A stretch of DNA of 64,000 bases from NCBI RefSeq assembly GCF_900626135.1, contig NZ_LR130786.1:496001-560000 (forward strand). The letters are read 5' to 3'. Within the stretch, counting starts at the first letter, position 1. Each line of letters starts with the position of its first letter. A model generated the notes under the pieces. That model worked only from the letters and a program-made list of their open reading frames with translations, had not been told where the DNA came from and ran no database searches. Shown one piece after another: positions 23,492 through 32,486 of this stretch. This DNA is from Senegalia massiliensis. GTDB taxonomy: Bacteria > Bacillota > Clostridia > Tissierellales > SIT17. The position numbers were made by a program, and so were the translations under genes.

Positions 23492-24331
23492 TTAATTTAA
23501 AAATTCATATGCATACTCTATTTGTCTTTCAAATCCCATAGATTCATATGTTTTCATTGCAGATTTATTTAAAACTGAAGTTACTAAAATTGGATTTTTA
23601 TATTGGCTAATTGCAATATCTATCATATGTCCAATTAATTCCTTTCCTAATCCTTTGCTTCTATAATCTTTATCAATATAAACACTTGTAATCTATGCAA
23701 ATTTTCGTGTTTTTCCTATAAACCTTGCCATTCCTATAGGTTTATTTTCATAATATAAAATATAAACTCCCATTTTTACCTTTTCTAATATTTTTTCATT
23801 ATTAGTAACAGATTTTATTTCTTGTTCTGTTTCTGCTTCTAAAAAAGATACTGTAAATTTCTTTATTACTTCTAAATCTTCATCACTAAAATTTGCAAGT
23901 CTAATTTTAGTTTTATATTTTTTATGAATATTTTTATATTTGTCTTGATTTAACTTATAAAAAATATTAGGAGTTATATTTCTTTTATAGCCTAAAATAC
24001 TAATTATATCTTTAATATCTGCCATTTTTCCTGATAATAAAATTCTTTTATAATTTAATTCACTAATTTTAAATGCAATATTTTTTAATCCAATTTTATT
24101 TGTATATGAAAAATTAGTTAAATATGAATTTCCATCATTTTTTATATGCAAAATATCAATTATTCTTTCTTGAGTTTTATTAATATATAATTCACCTATA
24201 TTTTTTATATTATTTTGAATCAAATCAATTAATATTGTATTGTATATTTCATCATTATATAAGAATTTTAATATTTTATTTTTCAAATTATCTGTTATAA
24301 TATTTATTCTTTCCATATTAATTTTCACCAT
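23492..24331 (-). pseudogene. GNAT acetyltransferase broken by an in-frame TAG
   Basis: The frame beginning near 24331 (or at the ATG at 24316) runs 212 codons to a TAG at 23693-23695. It then continues in the same frame for 66 more codons to TAA at 23492. The part after the TAG contains the diagnostic acetyl-CoA loop DKDYRSKGLGKELIGHM and a terminal YESMGF motif, so the interruption removes the catalytic motif A. The part before it has a GNAT N-terminal domain ending PIGMARFIGKTRKFA. One base change at a probable Gln codon explains the break. It could still make full-length product only if the TAG were read through. Confidence 0.85.
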
Positions 24332-24446
24332 ATTCTAAAAAGTATTTCTTAGATTTTTTTAGAATATCCCTTTCTTTTTCATATTCTAACACCCATTGAG
24401 GATTATAAGTTTCAAGCTTTACTACTCCTTTTGGTAAGCCTAACAT
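24318..24446 (-). pseudogene. GrpB-like gene fragment (N-terminal 42 codons)
   Basis: A 42-codon frame starting MLGLPKGVVKLETYNPQW matches the beginning of GrpB-family nucleotidyltransferase-like proteins and has AAGGAG before its ATG. It ends abruptly in TAA at 24318, where normal members have about 170 residues. Its end overlaps the start of the broken GNAT gene. The frame is also open for 24 codons upstream of the ATG (IQIEIKRSFA at its end), so it may be an internal piece of a longer ancestor. An intact GrpB gene lies 1.1 kb away at 25577. Confidence 0.7.
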
Positions 24447-24572
24447 GGCAAAACTCCTTTTTATTTCTATTTGTATTTTTAATCCTATTAACTCTTCTAA
24501 TTTTAATATTATTTCATATTACTTTTAAATTCTACATTTGTTTTATAAAACCTTTATATATATAAGAAAAAA

Positions 24573-24598
24573 AGATTGAATTTGAAAAAATTCAATCT
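24573..24598 (-). terminator. terminator of the membrane-protein gene at 24623
   Basis: AGATTGAATTT (24573-24583) pairs with AAATTCAATCT (24588-24598) and is followed by a long T run on the minus strand. Confidence 0.85.
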
Positions 24599-24622
24599 AA
24601 AATTATAATCTATTCATTTTTA

Positions 24623-25363
24623 TCATTCAATGGTTTTTAAAGGTTTAAATTTTTCATCAGATAAAATAAAGTTAACTTTATTGTTATCGAATACATTAAC
24701 TGATATTTCATTGCTCAAATACTTTGCTGACTCTTGTAATTCAGTATCATCTAGATAATCTTCATCAACAACAAAAGAAAGCTTATAAATGTCCTCGCTT
24801 TTATCAATCTTTAAAAATACAGGTGAACCACCATCAAATAATCCTTGTTGACTTAAATAATTCCCTAGTTCTTCTGCTTGCTCTTCAGTAACGCGTTCTG
24901 TATAATACAATTCACTTTCATTATAAGTAATCTTATTATCAGGTATATGTATTGTAGTTATCAATAGAAATATTAATATTGCTGATACAATTAAACTAAT
25001 TATAACTGGAATTAGATATGATGCTTTTCGACCTCCATTGTCAATATGTTCTTTAAATAAATTAGATTGGTCGTGATAAGCATATATTGCTACTCCAATA
25101 TTTAAAGCTGTAAATATAATCCTATCTATTCCTCCATCAATTAAATACTCTAAGGCTATAATAATAAATACACTTATAAATGTAATAGCTAAAGAATTTC
25201 TTTTCTTTTTACGATACCCTAATTTTCCACAATTTAATGAATAGAGAATTGCAACTGGTAAAAAAGAAAATATAGGACCCAAAACTAAAAAACCTCTTGG
25301 ATTCCATAATTTTTTTCTTTCCTTTTCATTTCCTTGTTCAACTATATCTTTATCATATTCCAT
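24623..25363 (-). CDS. membrane protein of unknown function
   Basis: A 246-residue protein. Residues 1-20 are charged and cytoplasmic; hydrophobic segments follow at about 26-42, 60-75, 82-97 and 117-140. The last 100 residues are a soluble, acidic extracytoplasmic domain (TYNESELYYTERVTEEQAEEL and later ESAKYLSNEISVNVFD). The ATG at 25363 follows GGAGGGATTTT and is preferred over an upstream in-frame start at 25384. I do not recognise the family. A terminator follows; the 190 bases upstream to the GrpB gene show no gene. Confidence 0.75.
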   Translation of the reverse strand: MEYDKDIVEQGNEKERKKLWNPRGFLVLGPIFSFLPVAILYSLNCGKLGYRKKKRNSLAITFISVFIIIALEYLIDGGIDRIIFTALNIGVAIYAYHDQSNLFKEHIDNGGRKASYLIPVIISLIVSAILIFLLITTIHIPDNKITYNESELYYTERVTEEQAEELGNYLSQQGLFDGGSPVFLKIDKSEDIYKLSFVVDEDYLDDTELQESAKYLSNEISVNVFDNNKVNFILSDEKFKPLKTIE

Positions 25364-25576
25364 AAAATCCCTCCATATATTCAACCTTACTTATATGTTG
25401 TTAGTTTTACATTATATAAATTTATCTCAATTTATATATCCCCTTACAACTATTGATTTAAACCTTAATTTGGTTATTAACAATCTTAAGATTAAACTAT
25501 CATCTATGATTCGGTTAGATAATAATTTTTATATTGAGTGATTTTATATATGGAGTTTTAAAAATTATTACATAAT

Positions 25577-26134
25577 TTATTTACTATTTATATTTGTAAT
25601 CCTATCTAGTTCTTCTGATTCCATACCTTCTGATTTCAATATTGAAGTTATTAATTCAGTTTTTCCTTCAATATATGAATCAATATCATTAGTATATTTA
25701 TCTGCTAATTTTCTCTTTAATTTACTATATAACTCAACAGATTGCTTATTATTTCTTAAATGATTTCTTAATAATAAATGATTTATAAGGTTTTCACTAT
25801 CCTTCATACAAACATATAAATGATGTTCCATCCAAGTTATTTTAGGATTATTTGGATCATATTTTAACATTTGTCTTCCTTCTATACCTAAATTCCCTAT
25901 ATGCTTATATCCAACACTTTCTAGTAATTCTATTGATTTCTTAGAATCTTCTTTATTTTCAATAATAATATCAATATCTAAAATAGGTTTTGCCCAAAGT
26001 CCTTCAACTGATGTGCTTCCTACATGTTCAACTTTCATATTTATATTTTCTAGTAAATTTTCATAAAAGCATTTTGCTTTATTAAATTCTTCTTTCCACT
26101 TAGGATTATATGGTTCAACTATTATTTTTCTCAT
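25577..26134 (-). CDS. GrpB family protein (nucleotidyltransferase-like)
   Basis: A 185-residue GrpB/UPF0157 protein. The start VEPYNPKWKEEFNKAKCFYE and the nucleotidyltransferase-type core VEHVGSTSVEGLWAKPILDI (about 36-55, with GSTS and the catalytic-type Asp pair DID) match the family. HHLYVCMKDSENLINHLLLRN is the conserved C-terminal block. The fold is that of minimal nucleotidyltransferases; the substrate is unknown. Its ATG overlaps the TGA stop of the preceding lipoprotein-like gene (ATGA), so the two are translationally coupled. Confidence 0.93.
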   Translation of the reverse strand: MRKIIVEPYNPKWKEEFNKAKCFYENLLENINMKVEHVGSTSVEGLWAKPILDIDIIIENKEDSKKSIELLESVGYKHIGNLGIEGRQMLKYDPNNPKITWMEHHLYVCMKDSENLINHLLLRNHLRNNKQSVELYSKLKRKLADKYTNDIDSYIEGKTELITSILKSEGMESEELDRITNINSK

Positions 26135-26421
26135 TTCTTACTATCTTTCCTAAATAACGATATTCCTCCAAAGCCACTTATAATTGCTATATAAAATCCA
26201 AAGTCATAAAACCATCCTGTATTCATAGTTTCATATACCCTTATGTTTTCTTTAAATATCCCTGCTATAAGTGATATTGGTGCAATCCATCCATGCCAAA
26301 CACCCCAAAAGAATCCAGCAGGATCCGATTGGGTATATGTACCATCTCCTGGAATACACCCGGATAATATTAAAGGTACTCCTAATGATACAATAAATAA
26401 TAAAGGTAATTTTTTCTTCAT
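26131..26421 (-). CDS. small lipoprotein-like membrane protein
   Basis: A 96-residue protein with a lipoprotein-type N terminus (MKKKLPLLFIVSLGVPLILSG followed by Cys) and two further hydrophobic segments. GFFWGVWHGWIAPISLIAGIF near the middle and DFGFYIAIISGFGG near the end recur in small uncharacterised membrane proteins of many bacteria. GAAGGAGAGAATATT precedes the ATG at 26421. It lies between DUF6483 and GrpB genes with overlapping or near-overlapping ends. Confidence 0.8.
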   Translation of the reverse strand: MKKKLPLLFIVSLGVPLILSGCIPGDGTYTQSDPAGFFWGVWHGWIAPISLIAGIFKENIRVYETMNTGWFYDFGFYIAIISGFGGISLFRKDSKK

Positions 26422-26440
26422 AATATTCTCTCCTTCAAAA

Positions 26441-26800
26441 TTATATTGATATACCAAATCCTTGTGCTATTTCCTTAAGCCCTAGTTCAATCTCTTCTCT
26501 AGAAAAATCATTTTCCTCAAGGAATTCATCACTTAGATTGTTAAGTCTATCATAAAAATCTAAAGCTAACAATATATGATCCTTATTTCTAACATCTAAA
26601 TTCTCAAATAATAAATTTTCAGCTTCATTTATTTGTCCTTTTCCTATAAGCAATAATAATTGATTATGTATATAATCAGTGTGAGTATAATGCTCATTAT
26701 TTGTTATTTCATAAGTAACAGTATCTTTATTTAAAAGGACTTTAGCTAAAAACCTTATTATATTTCTTATAATTCTCATTACATAGTCTTGCTCAAACAT
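26441..26800 (-). CDS. DUF6483 family protein
   Basis: A 119-residue all-helical protein: MFEQDYVMRIIRNIIRFLAKVL at the N terminus, QLLLLIGKGQINEAENLLFE in the middle, and the C-terminal ALDFYDRLNNLSDEFLEENDF. This matches the DUF6483 group of small Firmicute proteins, function unknown; the helix-pair repeats resemble TPR units. AGGAGTGGTATTA stands before the ATG at 26800, favoured over GTG at 26809. It is the first gene of a tightly packed trio with the lipoprotein-like gene and GrpB. Confidence 0.82.
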   Translation of the reverse strand: MFEQDYVMRIIRNIIRFLAKVLLNKDTVTYEITNNEHYTHTDYIHNQLLLLIGKGQINEAENLLFENLDVRNKDHILLALDFYDRLNNLSDEFLEENDFSREEIELGLKEIAQGFGISI

Positions 26801-26854
26801 TAATACCACTCCTAATTGTGAAAATCATTACTTACTTAAGTTATAAAATTTAAT

Positions 26855-27328
26855 TTATATCTCTCTGCTTAATCTTATCATATCTATACATCTTATCCCA
26901 TTTTCTATAATCTCATCAGGATAATGTTTAATAAAGAAATCTCTATCAATTCCAATTATACGAAACCCACACTTTTGATATAATGCTAATTGTTCTAAAC
27001 TAGAATTACCTGTTCCAACTTCTAAAGTTTTTTGTCCTAGTTTTTTTGTTTTTTCTATTGCATCTAAAACCATAATTTTGCCTATACCTAGTCCTTGTTT
27101 TTCTTCCTTTACTGCTATATTTATAAGTTCCATTGTATATGGTCTAGTCTTTAACAAAATGTACGCTCCAATAATTTCGTCATGCATCAATGCAATATAG
27201 CAAGTTCCTCTATTAATATATTCATTTATTGCATCTTTAGAAGGATCTGCTAAAAGTAATAATTCAATTGGAATTTTATCATCTTTTCTTAATTTACAAA
27301 TTACAATATCATTATTAATTTTATTCAT
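26855..27328 (-). CDS. GNAT family N-acetyltransferase
   Basis: A 157-residue acetyltransferase that transfers an acetyl group from acetyl-CoA to an amine. Motif A is AVKEEKQGLGIGKIMVLDAI, followed by LEVGTGNSSLEQLALYQKCGF, the pattern seen in YesJ-like GNATs. It ends with the DFFIKHYPDEIIENGIRCIDM block typical of this subfamily. Acceptor unknown. Short gaps on both sides; minus-strand cluster. Confidence 0.92.
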   Translation of the reverse strand: MNKINNDIVICKLRKDDKIPIELLLLADPSKDAINEYINRGTCYIALMHDEIIGAYILLKTRPYTMELINIAVKEEKQGLGIGKIMVLDAIEKTKKLGQKTLEVGTGNSSLEQLALYQKCGFRIIGIDRDFFIKHYPDEIIENGIRCIDMIRLSREI

Positions 27329-27351
27329 ATATGAACACCTCTTATATTTAA

Positions 27352-28395
27352 CTAATCATCAGATACTCCTGATTCATTAATTTTAAATGTTTTATTATCA
27401 CAATCTATTTCTGCTTCAACTCCATAAGGTAATATACACATTGGAGAGGTATGTCCAAAATTCATATTATACATAATTGGTAAATCATATCTTTTTGATT
27501 CATCCCTTATAACTTTTAAATATTCCTCTTTATATTCTTCATAATATTTTTCATCTTGAGGCTTACCTATAATTAAACCATTTATTTTATCAAGAATACC
27601 TAGAGCATTATATGTTCTAAGATACCATTTTATATAATTTGGTGTAGGTTTATCTTCACTAGTTTCTAAAAATAAAATTTTATTTTCCCATTCTTTTAAA
27701 TCAGGCCATAATTCTGTTCCTCTTAACCAGTCAAGTACCTCTATACAACCACCAATTAATTTACCTTTTACTTTGCCTTTTCCTTGAAGAATTTCATAAC
27801 CTATTTTTTCAGTTTCTAACTTTCTTTTTATTTTACTATTTTCTTGTCTATCCCATGTCAACCACTCAGAAGTCCAATATTCACTTCCTTTTATTTCACC
27901 TATCACTTCATCACTAAATAATACTTTTTTAATCCAATTTATAGTATAATCATGCATTTCTACACTTTCAGCAAATTCTGCTAAGATACATGGTCCATAA
28001 TAACTAGTTAATCCTGCTTTATAACACATAAAATGATTTATAGTTGTATCAGAATATCCCATGAATATTTTAGGATTATTTCTTATAACCTCAAAGTCTA
28101 TATATGGTAAAAGTCTAATCGTATCATCTCCACCTATATTAGAAAATATTGCTTTAATTTCTTTATCTCGAAATGCATCCATCATATCTTTAGCTCTTGC
28201 CTCTGGATTTTCATTTAAATATTTACTACCTTTTAAACTATTTTTCATTTCTACAACTTTAAGTCCAAATACCTCTTCTAACCTTCTTTTTCCTATTTCA
28301 TATCTATATCTAAATTCTTTATCTCCTGCTCCCCCCCATGATAAACTTACAATTGCTACTTTATCTCCTCTTTTTAGTTTCAAAGGTTTAATCAT
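27352..28395 (-). CDS. S66 family peptidase (LD-carboxypeptidase / MccF-like)
   Basis: A 347-residue serine peptidase of family S66. The nucleophile lies in FMGYSDTTINHFM (Ser about 116), the acidic partner in ILFLETSEDKPTPNY (Glu about 235) and the His in NFGHTSPMCILPYG near the C terminus. LD-carboxypeptidases trim the peptidoglycan tetrapeptide, while MccF-type relatives cleave aminoacyl-nucleotide antibiotics such as microcin C. The YYGPCILAEF segment and the WxTSEW loop (EYWTSEWLTWD) resemble the MccF-like branch. Cytoplasmic, no signal peptide. Confidence 0.9.
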   Translation of the reverse strand: MIKPLKLKRGDKVAIVSLSWGGAGDKEFRYRYEIGKRRLEEVFGLKVVEMKNSLKGSKYLNENPEARAKDMMDAFRDKEIKAIFSNIGGDDTIRLLPYIDFEVIRNNPKIFMGYSDTTINHFMCYKAGLTSYYGPCILAEFAESVEMHDYTINWIKKVLFSDEVIGEIKGSEYWTSEWLTWDRQENSKIKRKLETEKIGYEILQGKGKVKGKLIGGCIEVLDWLRGTELWPDLKEWENKILFLETSEDKPTPNYIKWYLRTYNALGILDKINGLIIGKPQDEKYYEEYKEEYLKVIRDESKRYDLPIMYNMNFGHTSPMCILPYGVEAEIDCDNKTFKINESGVSDD

Positions 28396-28417
28396 AATTA
28401 TCTCTCCCTAGTACTAT

Positions 28418-29191
28418 TTATAATTTCAATGCTTTAGTTGCAATAAATGTATCTATATATTCATCTAATAAATCTCCATGACCAGAACTATCTTCATAGA
28501 AACCACCAATTAAAAATCCTGCATCAATCTGTGCACCAATTTGGCTTTGTAAAGAATGTCCAAAGTCTAATGTATCATTATTTTTTATTCTTTCTTCTAA
28601 TTGTTCCTTAGGAAGATCATCTATATCTGAATATGGTATACTATTTGATACAATTAATTTATTATTTTTTTCCCATTCATATAAATCAAATATAAATGAA
28701 ATAGGATTTACAAATCCAGATATTAATACTCCACCTTTTTTTAATATTCTATAACATTCTTTCCATACTAATTCAATATTTGAGATAAAACAGTTAGAAA
28801 CAGGATGGAAAATAAAATCAAAGCTTTCATCTTCGAATCTCGATAAATCTCTCATATCTCCTTGTTCTAATTTTATAGATAAATTATCTCTTTCTGATAC
28901 CATTTCATCTTTTTTTAACTGTTCTTTACTATTATCAAAAACTGTAACATTAGCTCCTAATGCTGAATATATAGGACCTTGTTGTCCTCCACCAGACGCA
29001 AGACATAATACATTTTTACCTTTTATATCACCAATCCATTCTTTAGGAACAGGCTTTGTAGGAGTTAGCAACAATTCATATTTTCCTTTTTTTGCATCTT
29101 GTATTTGAGCTTTAGTTACAGGTATAGTCCATTTATTCCCTAATTTAACTTCATTATCCCAAGCCATACTATTATGTTTTAAAATATCCAT
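28418..29191 (-). CDS. class I SAM-dependent methyltransferase
   Basis: A 257-residue methyltransferase. The SAM-binding loop is VLCLASGGGQQGPIYSALG (about 80-98), the acidic end of strand 2 is VTVFDNSKEQL, and motif II is EQGDMRDLSRFEDESFDFIF. The N-terminal HNSMAWDNEV and KEWIGDIKGKNVLCLA blocks are shared with a common clostridial methyltransferase group annotated only by class. The substrate is unknown. The AAAGGGG Shine-Dalgarno precedes ATG. Confidence 0.93.
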   Translation of the reverse strand: MDILKHNSMAWDNEVKLGNKWTIPVTKAQIQDAKKGKYELLLTPTKPVPKEWIGDIKGKNVLCLASGGGQQGPIYSALGANVTVFDNSKEQLKKDEMVSERDNLSIKLEQGDMRDLSRFEDESFDFIFHPVSNCFISNIELVWKECYRILKKGGVLISGFVNPISFIFDLYEWEKNNKLIVSNSIPYSDIDDLPKEQLEERIKNNDTLDFGHSLQSQIGAQIDAGFLIGGFYEDSSGHGDLLDEYIDTFIATKALKL

Positions 29192-29245
29192 ATTTAAATC
29201 CCCTTTGTTTTTTATTACCTAATAATTCATCTCTTCTTAAATTCT

Positions 29246-29791
29246 CTATTTTAATCTTTCATAATCATTTTTAGTTAAGTTATAATATAACACATTTACT
29301 TTTTTATTATCTAATAATTTTATGTTTTCATTACGATTAAATTTATATCTAAAACCACATTTTTCATTAACTCTTCTAGACCTTTCATTGAAATCATAAT
29401 GTCCACACCATATCAAATCTAAATTCATTTCTTCAAACCCATATTTAATTAAACGATTTACTGCCTCTGGAATATATCCATTTCCCCAGTATTCTGGATT
29501 TAAAACATAACCTATTTCTCTTTGTTTTAATTCTTTTAATTTATTATCTGGAGTTCTTTTATGTAATCCTATTCCACCAATCACCTTACTTTGTGACTTT
29601 AATTCTATGGCATAGACATCATTATTTTCTATAAATATTTTTATTATTTTTTTACTTTCATCTTCATCTTTATGTGGTTTCCATCCTGCATTAGGTCCAA
29701 CTAAATTACTCTTTGCATATTCATACATATCCTTACTATCAGATTCTACCCATTCTCTTAAAATTAACCTTTCACTCTCTAATTTTTTCAT
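29246..29791 (-). CDS. GNAT acetyltransferase, RimJ/RimL type
   Basis: A 181-residue GNAT of the ribosomal-protein-alanine acetyltransferase subgroup: LESERLILREWVESDSKDMYE at the start, IGYVLNPEYWGNGYIPEAVN as motif A and NERSRRVNEKCGFR as motif B. These enzymes acetylate protein N termini or small amines, and some confer antibiotic tolerance. Separated by about 50 bases from its neighbours. Confidence 0.93.
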   Translation of the reverse strand: MKKLESERLILREWVESDSKDMYEYAKSNLVGPNAGWKPHKDEDESKKIIKIFIENNDVYAIELKSQSKVIGGIGLHKRTPDNKLKELKQREIGYVLNPEYWGNGYIPEAVNRLIKYGFEEMNLDLIWCGHYDFNERSRRVNEKCGFRYKFNRNENIKLLDNKKVNVLYYNLTKNDYERLK

Positions 29792-29845
29792 AATATCTCC
29801 CTTCTTAATATTATAGGCTGTCCTATTTTAAAAGAATCTGTTAAA

Positions 29846-30397
29846 TTAATTTATTTTACTATCTATGAAATCAATTACTCTATTAATTTCTTTATTATAA
29901 TTATTATTTATTTCAAAATAATTAACTCCATTTTTATAACATTTTGCTCTAAATTTATCATGTTCATTAATAAAATCATCAACAGACCTATTTTCTTTAT
30001 AAATTCTAGTTTCAATTATATTTCTATGTGAAATTATTCCTGATTCAAAATTTTGAATAATATACTCTCTAGAAAACCCTAAAAACACATTTATTATATT
30101 ATCCTTATAACAATCTTCAAAGTCATTAATAAGACTTGGCATTAAATAACAACCTTCAATAATTATATTTTGATTATTTTCAACACATGTCATTATAATT
30201 CCTTTAATTATAGACCATAATTTCTCTGCTATTAATTCATCACTATCTGTAGGTTTAAAGCCAAAATCTATCCCACTTCTATACAATCCCATTTTCATAT
30301 GATCAATTGAATAATAGGGTATATTATATTTTTCCATTAATATTTGAGAAAGATTTGTCTTACCAGTACAACTGTTACCTCCAATTAATATAATCAT
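29846..30397 (-). CDS. P-loop kinase-like protein
   Basis: A 183-residue small nucleotide-binding protein. The Walker A motif GGNSCTGKTNLSQIL begins at residue 6, and a VIIEGCYLMPSL-like strand (NIIIEGCYLMPSL, about 95) supplies the second nucleotide-binding strand. The region around IPYYSIDHMKMGLYRSG contains the acidic residue expected for a substrate phosphorylation site. It resembles small-molecule kinases such as 2-phosphoglycerate kinase-like and zeta-toxin-like proteins; no partner antitoxin is visible. The ATG at 30397 is preferred because the ATG at 30406 abuts AAAGG. Confidence 0.82.
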   Translation of the reverse strand: MIILIGGNSCTGKTNLSQILMEKYNIPYYSIDHMKMGLYRSGIDFGFKPTDSDELIAEKLWSIIKGIIMTCVENNQNIIIEGCYLMPSLINDFEDCYKDNIINVFLGFSREYIIQNFESGIISHRNIIETRIYKENRSVDDFINEHDKFRAKCYKNGVNYFEINNNYNKEINRVIDFIDSKIN

Positions 30398-30510
30398 TAT
30401 TACCATCCTTTAATTGCTTATTATAAAATTTAAATCTAACTGAATTTAAAATTTTAATAAGTGATATTAAAATAATATTTTTTTCAATATAAATTCCTTG
30501 AAAACAAATT

Positions 30511-30548
30511 ATGTAGAATAAATATGATATATCATATTTATTCTACAT
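30511..30548. terminator. 38-base perfect palindrome, probable terminator of the AraC gene
   Basis: The arms 30511-30529 and 30530-30548 are exact reverse complements. It lies in the 277-base gap between the P-loop gene and the AraC-type gene; nothing else was recognised there. Confidence 0.55.
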
Positions 30549-30683
30549 TTATCCTTAATAACCCTTTTATTCTAAAACTTTTTTCTATTTCTCATACTTT
30601 GTTAGATTTTTCAGAGATATTCATTATCTCATTAAAACTAATATTAAAACTTATTCGTATCTCTAAAAACTGTATTTATAAAT

Positions 30684-31544
30684 TTATTTTTTCTCAACAG
30701 GAATCCATATTTCACAAAAGCAATTTGATTTAAAATCTTCTGAATATAATTCAAAATCAGTATCATCAATCATAGTATACTCTGAGCTAGGAAGAAATTC
30801 GGAAAAAATTCTCTCCCATGTTGAACCTATACAATCTGCAGTTTCACCAATACATTTAAATACAGCCCATAATGTAGGTTTTACATCCCATATAGCATAT
30901 CCATCAGGTATACTTTCACCATTGAACTCCATTCCGATACCATAATCAAAATATTTACTTTCCTTTGATATTGGTGCACAAACACCGTAAATATCATTAT
31001 TAGTAGTATTTTGTTTTAAAGTATCAAATGTCCCATTGGCACCACATTCTTGCCAAAAATCTGGTATTTCAGTATTTCCCTCCTCTGAAATTGATTCATT
31101 TCTAAATTTTCTGACCTTAGCTAATAACTTAAATTCTTCTCGCTTCTCAATTCTGTAATCCATAATAGTACCACCTTCCAATTTAATTTTAATTACAAGG
31201 CGATTAAATGATTTTAACTTCGTACCTACACGTTTTGCCATACTTGGTGTAATGCCATGAAATCTTGTAAATGCCTTTGTAAAGCTTTCAGGTGAACTAT
31301 ACCTATATTTTAAAGCAATATCAATTACTTTTGAGTTAGATAGGGAAAGTTCTTGACCAGCCATAGACAATCTTCTATTTCTAATATACTCATTAGATGT
31401 AATGCCAGTAACTAAACTAAATGTTCTATGAAAATGATAACTTGACATATAAATGTGTTTTGCAACATCTTCATAAGTAATTGATTCTAATATATTATCT
31501 TCCATATAATCTATTGCCTTTTGTAAGTTTTGAAGAAAATCCAT
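30684..31544 (-). CDS. AraC-family regulator with GyrI-like effector domain
   Basis: A 286-residue regulator. Residues 1-110 hold the two helix-turn-helix motifs of AraC/XylS proteins (YEDVAKHIYMSSYHFHRTFS, then IDIALKYRYSSPESFTKAF, ending HGITPSMAKR). Residues 130-286 form a GyrI-like effector-binding domain (YGVCAPISKESKYFDYGIGME, WAVFKCIGETADCIGSTWER). Such proteins sense drugs or small hydrophobic compounds. No adjacent efflux pump is present, so its target is not obvious. AGGAGGTGAG precedes the ATG. Confidence 0.93.
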   Translation of the reverse strand: MDFLQNLQKAIDYMEDNILESITYEDVAKHIYMSSYHFHRTFSLVTGITSNEYIRNRRLSMAGQELSLSNSKVIDIALKYRYSSPESFTKAFTRFHGITPSMAKRVGTKLKSFNRLVIKIKLEGGTIMDYRIEKREEFKLLAKVRKFRNESISEEGNTEIPDFWQECGANGTFDTLKQNTTNNDIYGVCAPISKESKYFDYGIGMEFNGESIPDGYAIWDVKPTLWAVFKCIGETADCIGSTWERIFSEFLPSSEYTMIDDTDFELYSEDFKSNCFCEIWIPVEKK

Positions 31545-31663
31545 TTTCTCACCTCCTATATAAATTGTACTAAAGTGTAGCTATTATTTCCTATCTTCCC
31601 TTGCTTTTATCTGTCTTTATAAACTGTAGGATAAGAATTTTTATAATAAAGAATGTAAATATA

Positions 31664-31852
31664 CTATTTTTTATACCTTCTGAATAGTTCAATAGAAGTC
31701 AATATACATACTATTAACATAAAAATACCGTTAAAATATCTTCTAGAGCTTATATTAAACACTCCAACAATAAGTGAAATAATTGAAGACAAAGTAAGTT
31801 ATATTTTCCCTTGTTCTTTCTCTCCATTCTTAATAATAATTCTCCTTTTCAT
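31664..31852 (-). pseudogene. small membrane-protein gene broken by an in-frame TAA
   Basis: From the ATG at 31852 a frame of 62 sense codons runs to TAG at 31664, interrupted once by TAA at 31799-31801 after 17 codons. The product would start MKRRIIIKNGEKEQGKI and continue with LTLSSIISLIVGVFNISSRR and GIFMLIVCILTSIELFRRYK, giving two hydrophobic helices. No family recognised. This explains most of the 410-base gap between the AraC and NUDIX genes; the rest shows no gene. Confidence 0.55.
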
Positions 31853-31954
31853 TTCTAATATAAATATTCTATTATCTCTAACTATAATTATTCTACATAC
31901 CTTATTAAATTCATTTTTAAATAGAATATTAATATAGTTTCAAATAAAACTATA

Positions 31955-32425
31955 CTAATATTCTCTATCTACAACATGTAAAACCTTATGATTAGATATT
32001 AAATTTTCATCTTTAAAAAACTCTGGATATACTTCATAATTTTTTATATCTTTAAGTGGAATCCATTCCAATTTTTCTTTAATACCATCTTCTGTTAAAC
32101 TTTCATTAATTAAAAGATAATTATCTATTGGCTTCATATAATAATAAATGGATATTTCATGAAAATGTTCCCCAGTAGAGTCTAAGGTAAAGAAATTTTC
32201 ATGAATATATCCCATTCTATCTATTTCAAATAATATTCCAGTCTCTTCATGGACTTCTCTTATTACTGCTTGTTCCATACTTTCATGTAAATTTACACGT
32301 CCACCAACAGAATAATAATAAGGCTCCCTATTACTTTTAACCATCAGTACTTTATTTTCATTAATAATAATTGCTCCAACACGATAATTAAACTTACCCT
32401 GTTCTGTTTTAAAAGTACAATCCAT
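31955..32425 (-). CDS. NUDIX hydrolase
   Basis: A 156-residue NUDIX protein. The Nudix box is complete from GGRVNLHESMEQAVIREVHE through ETGI (about residues 41-64), so it can bind Mg and hydrolyse a nucleoside diphosphate linked to another group. The substrate cannot be predicted. The rest is an ordinary single Nudix domain, with MDCTFKTEQGKFNYRVGAI at the start. Confidence 0.94.
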   Translation of the reverse strand: MDCTFKTEQGKFNYRVGAIIINENKVLMVKSNREPYYYSVGGRVNLHESMEQAVIREVHEETGILFEIDRMGYIHENFFTLDSTGEHFHEISIYYYMKPIDNYLLINESLTEDGIKEKLEWIPLKDIKNYEVYPEFFKDENLISNHKVLHVVDREY

Positions 32426-32486
32426 TATAAACTTTCACCATCTTTCTTATAAATATATGATTATTTTTATAATTCTAACTAAATTA

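Noticed and set aside
25385-25576. Hidden gene between the 24623 membrane gene and GrpB
   Set aside because: All frames are closed quickly by stops and no family-like stretch or ribosome binding site was found.
29846-30406. Zeta-type toxin of a toxin-antitoxin pair
   Set aside because: The P-loop protein has a kinase-like outline, but no small antitoxin gene overlaps or precedes it and no zeta-specific motif was recognised.
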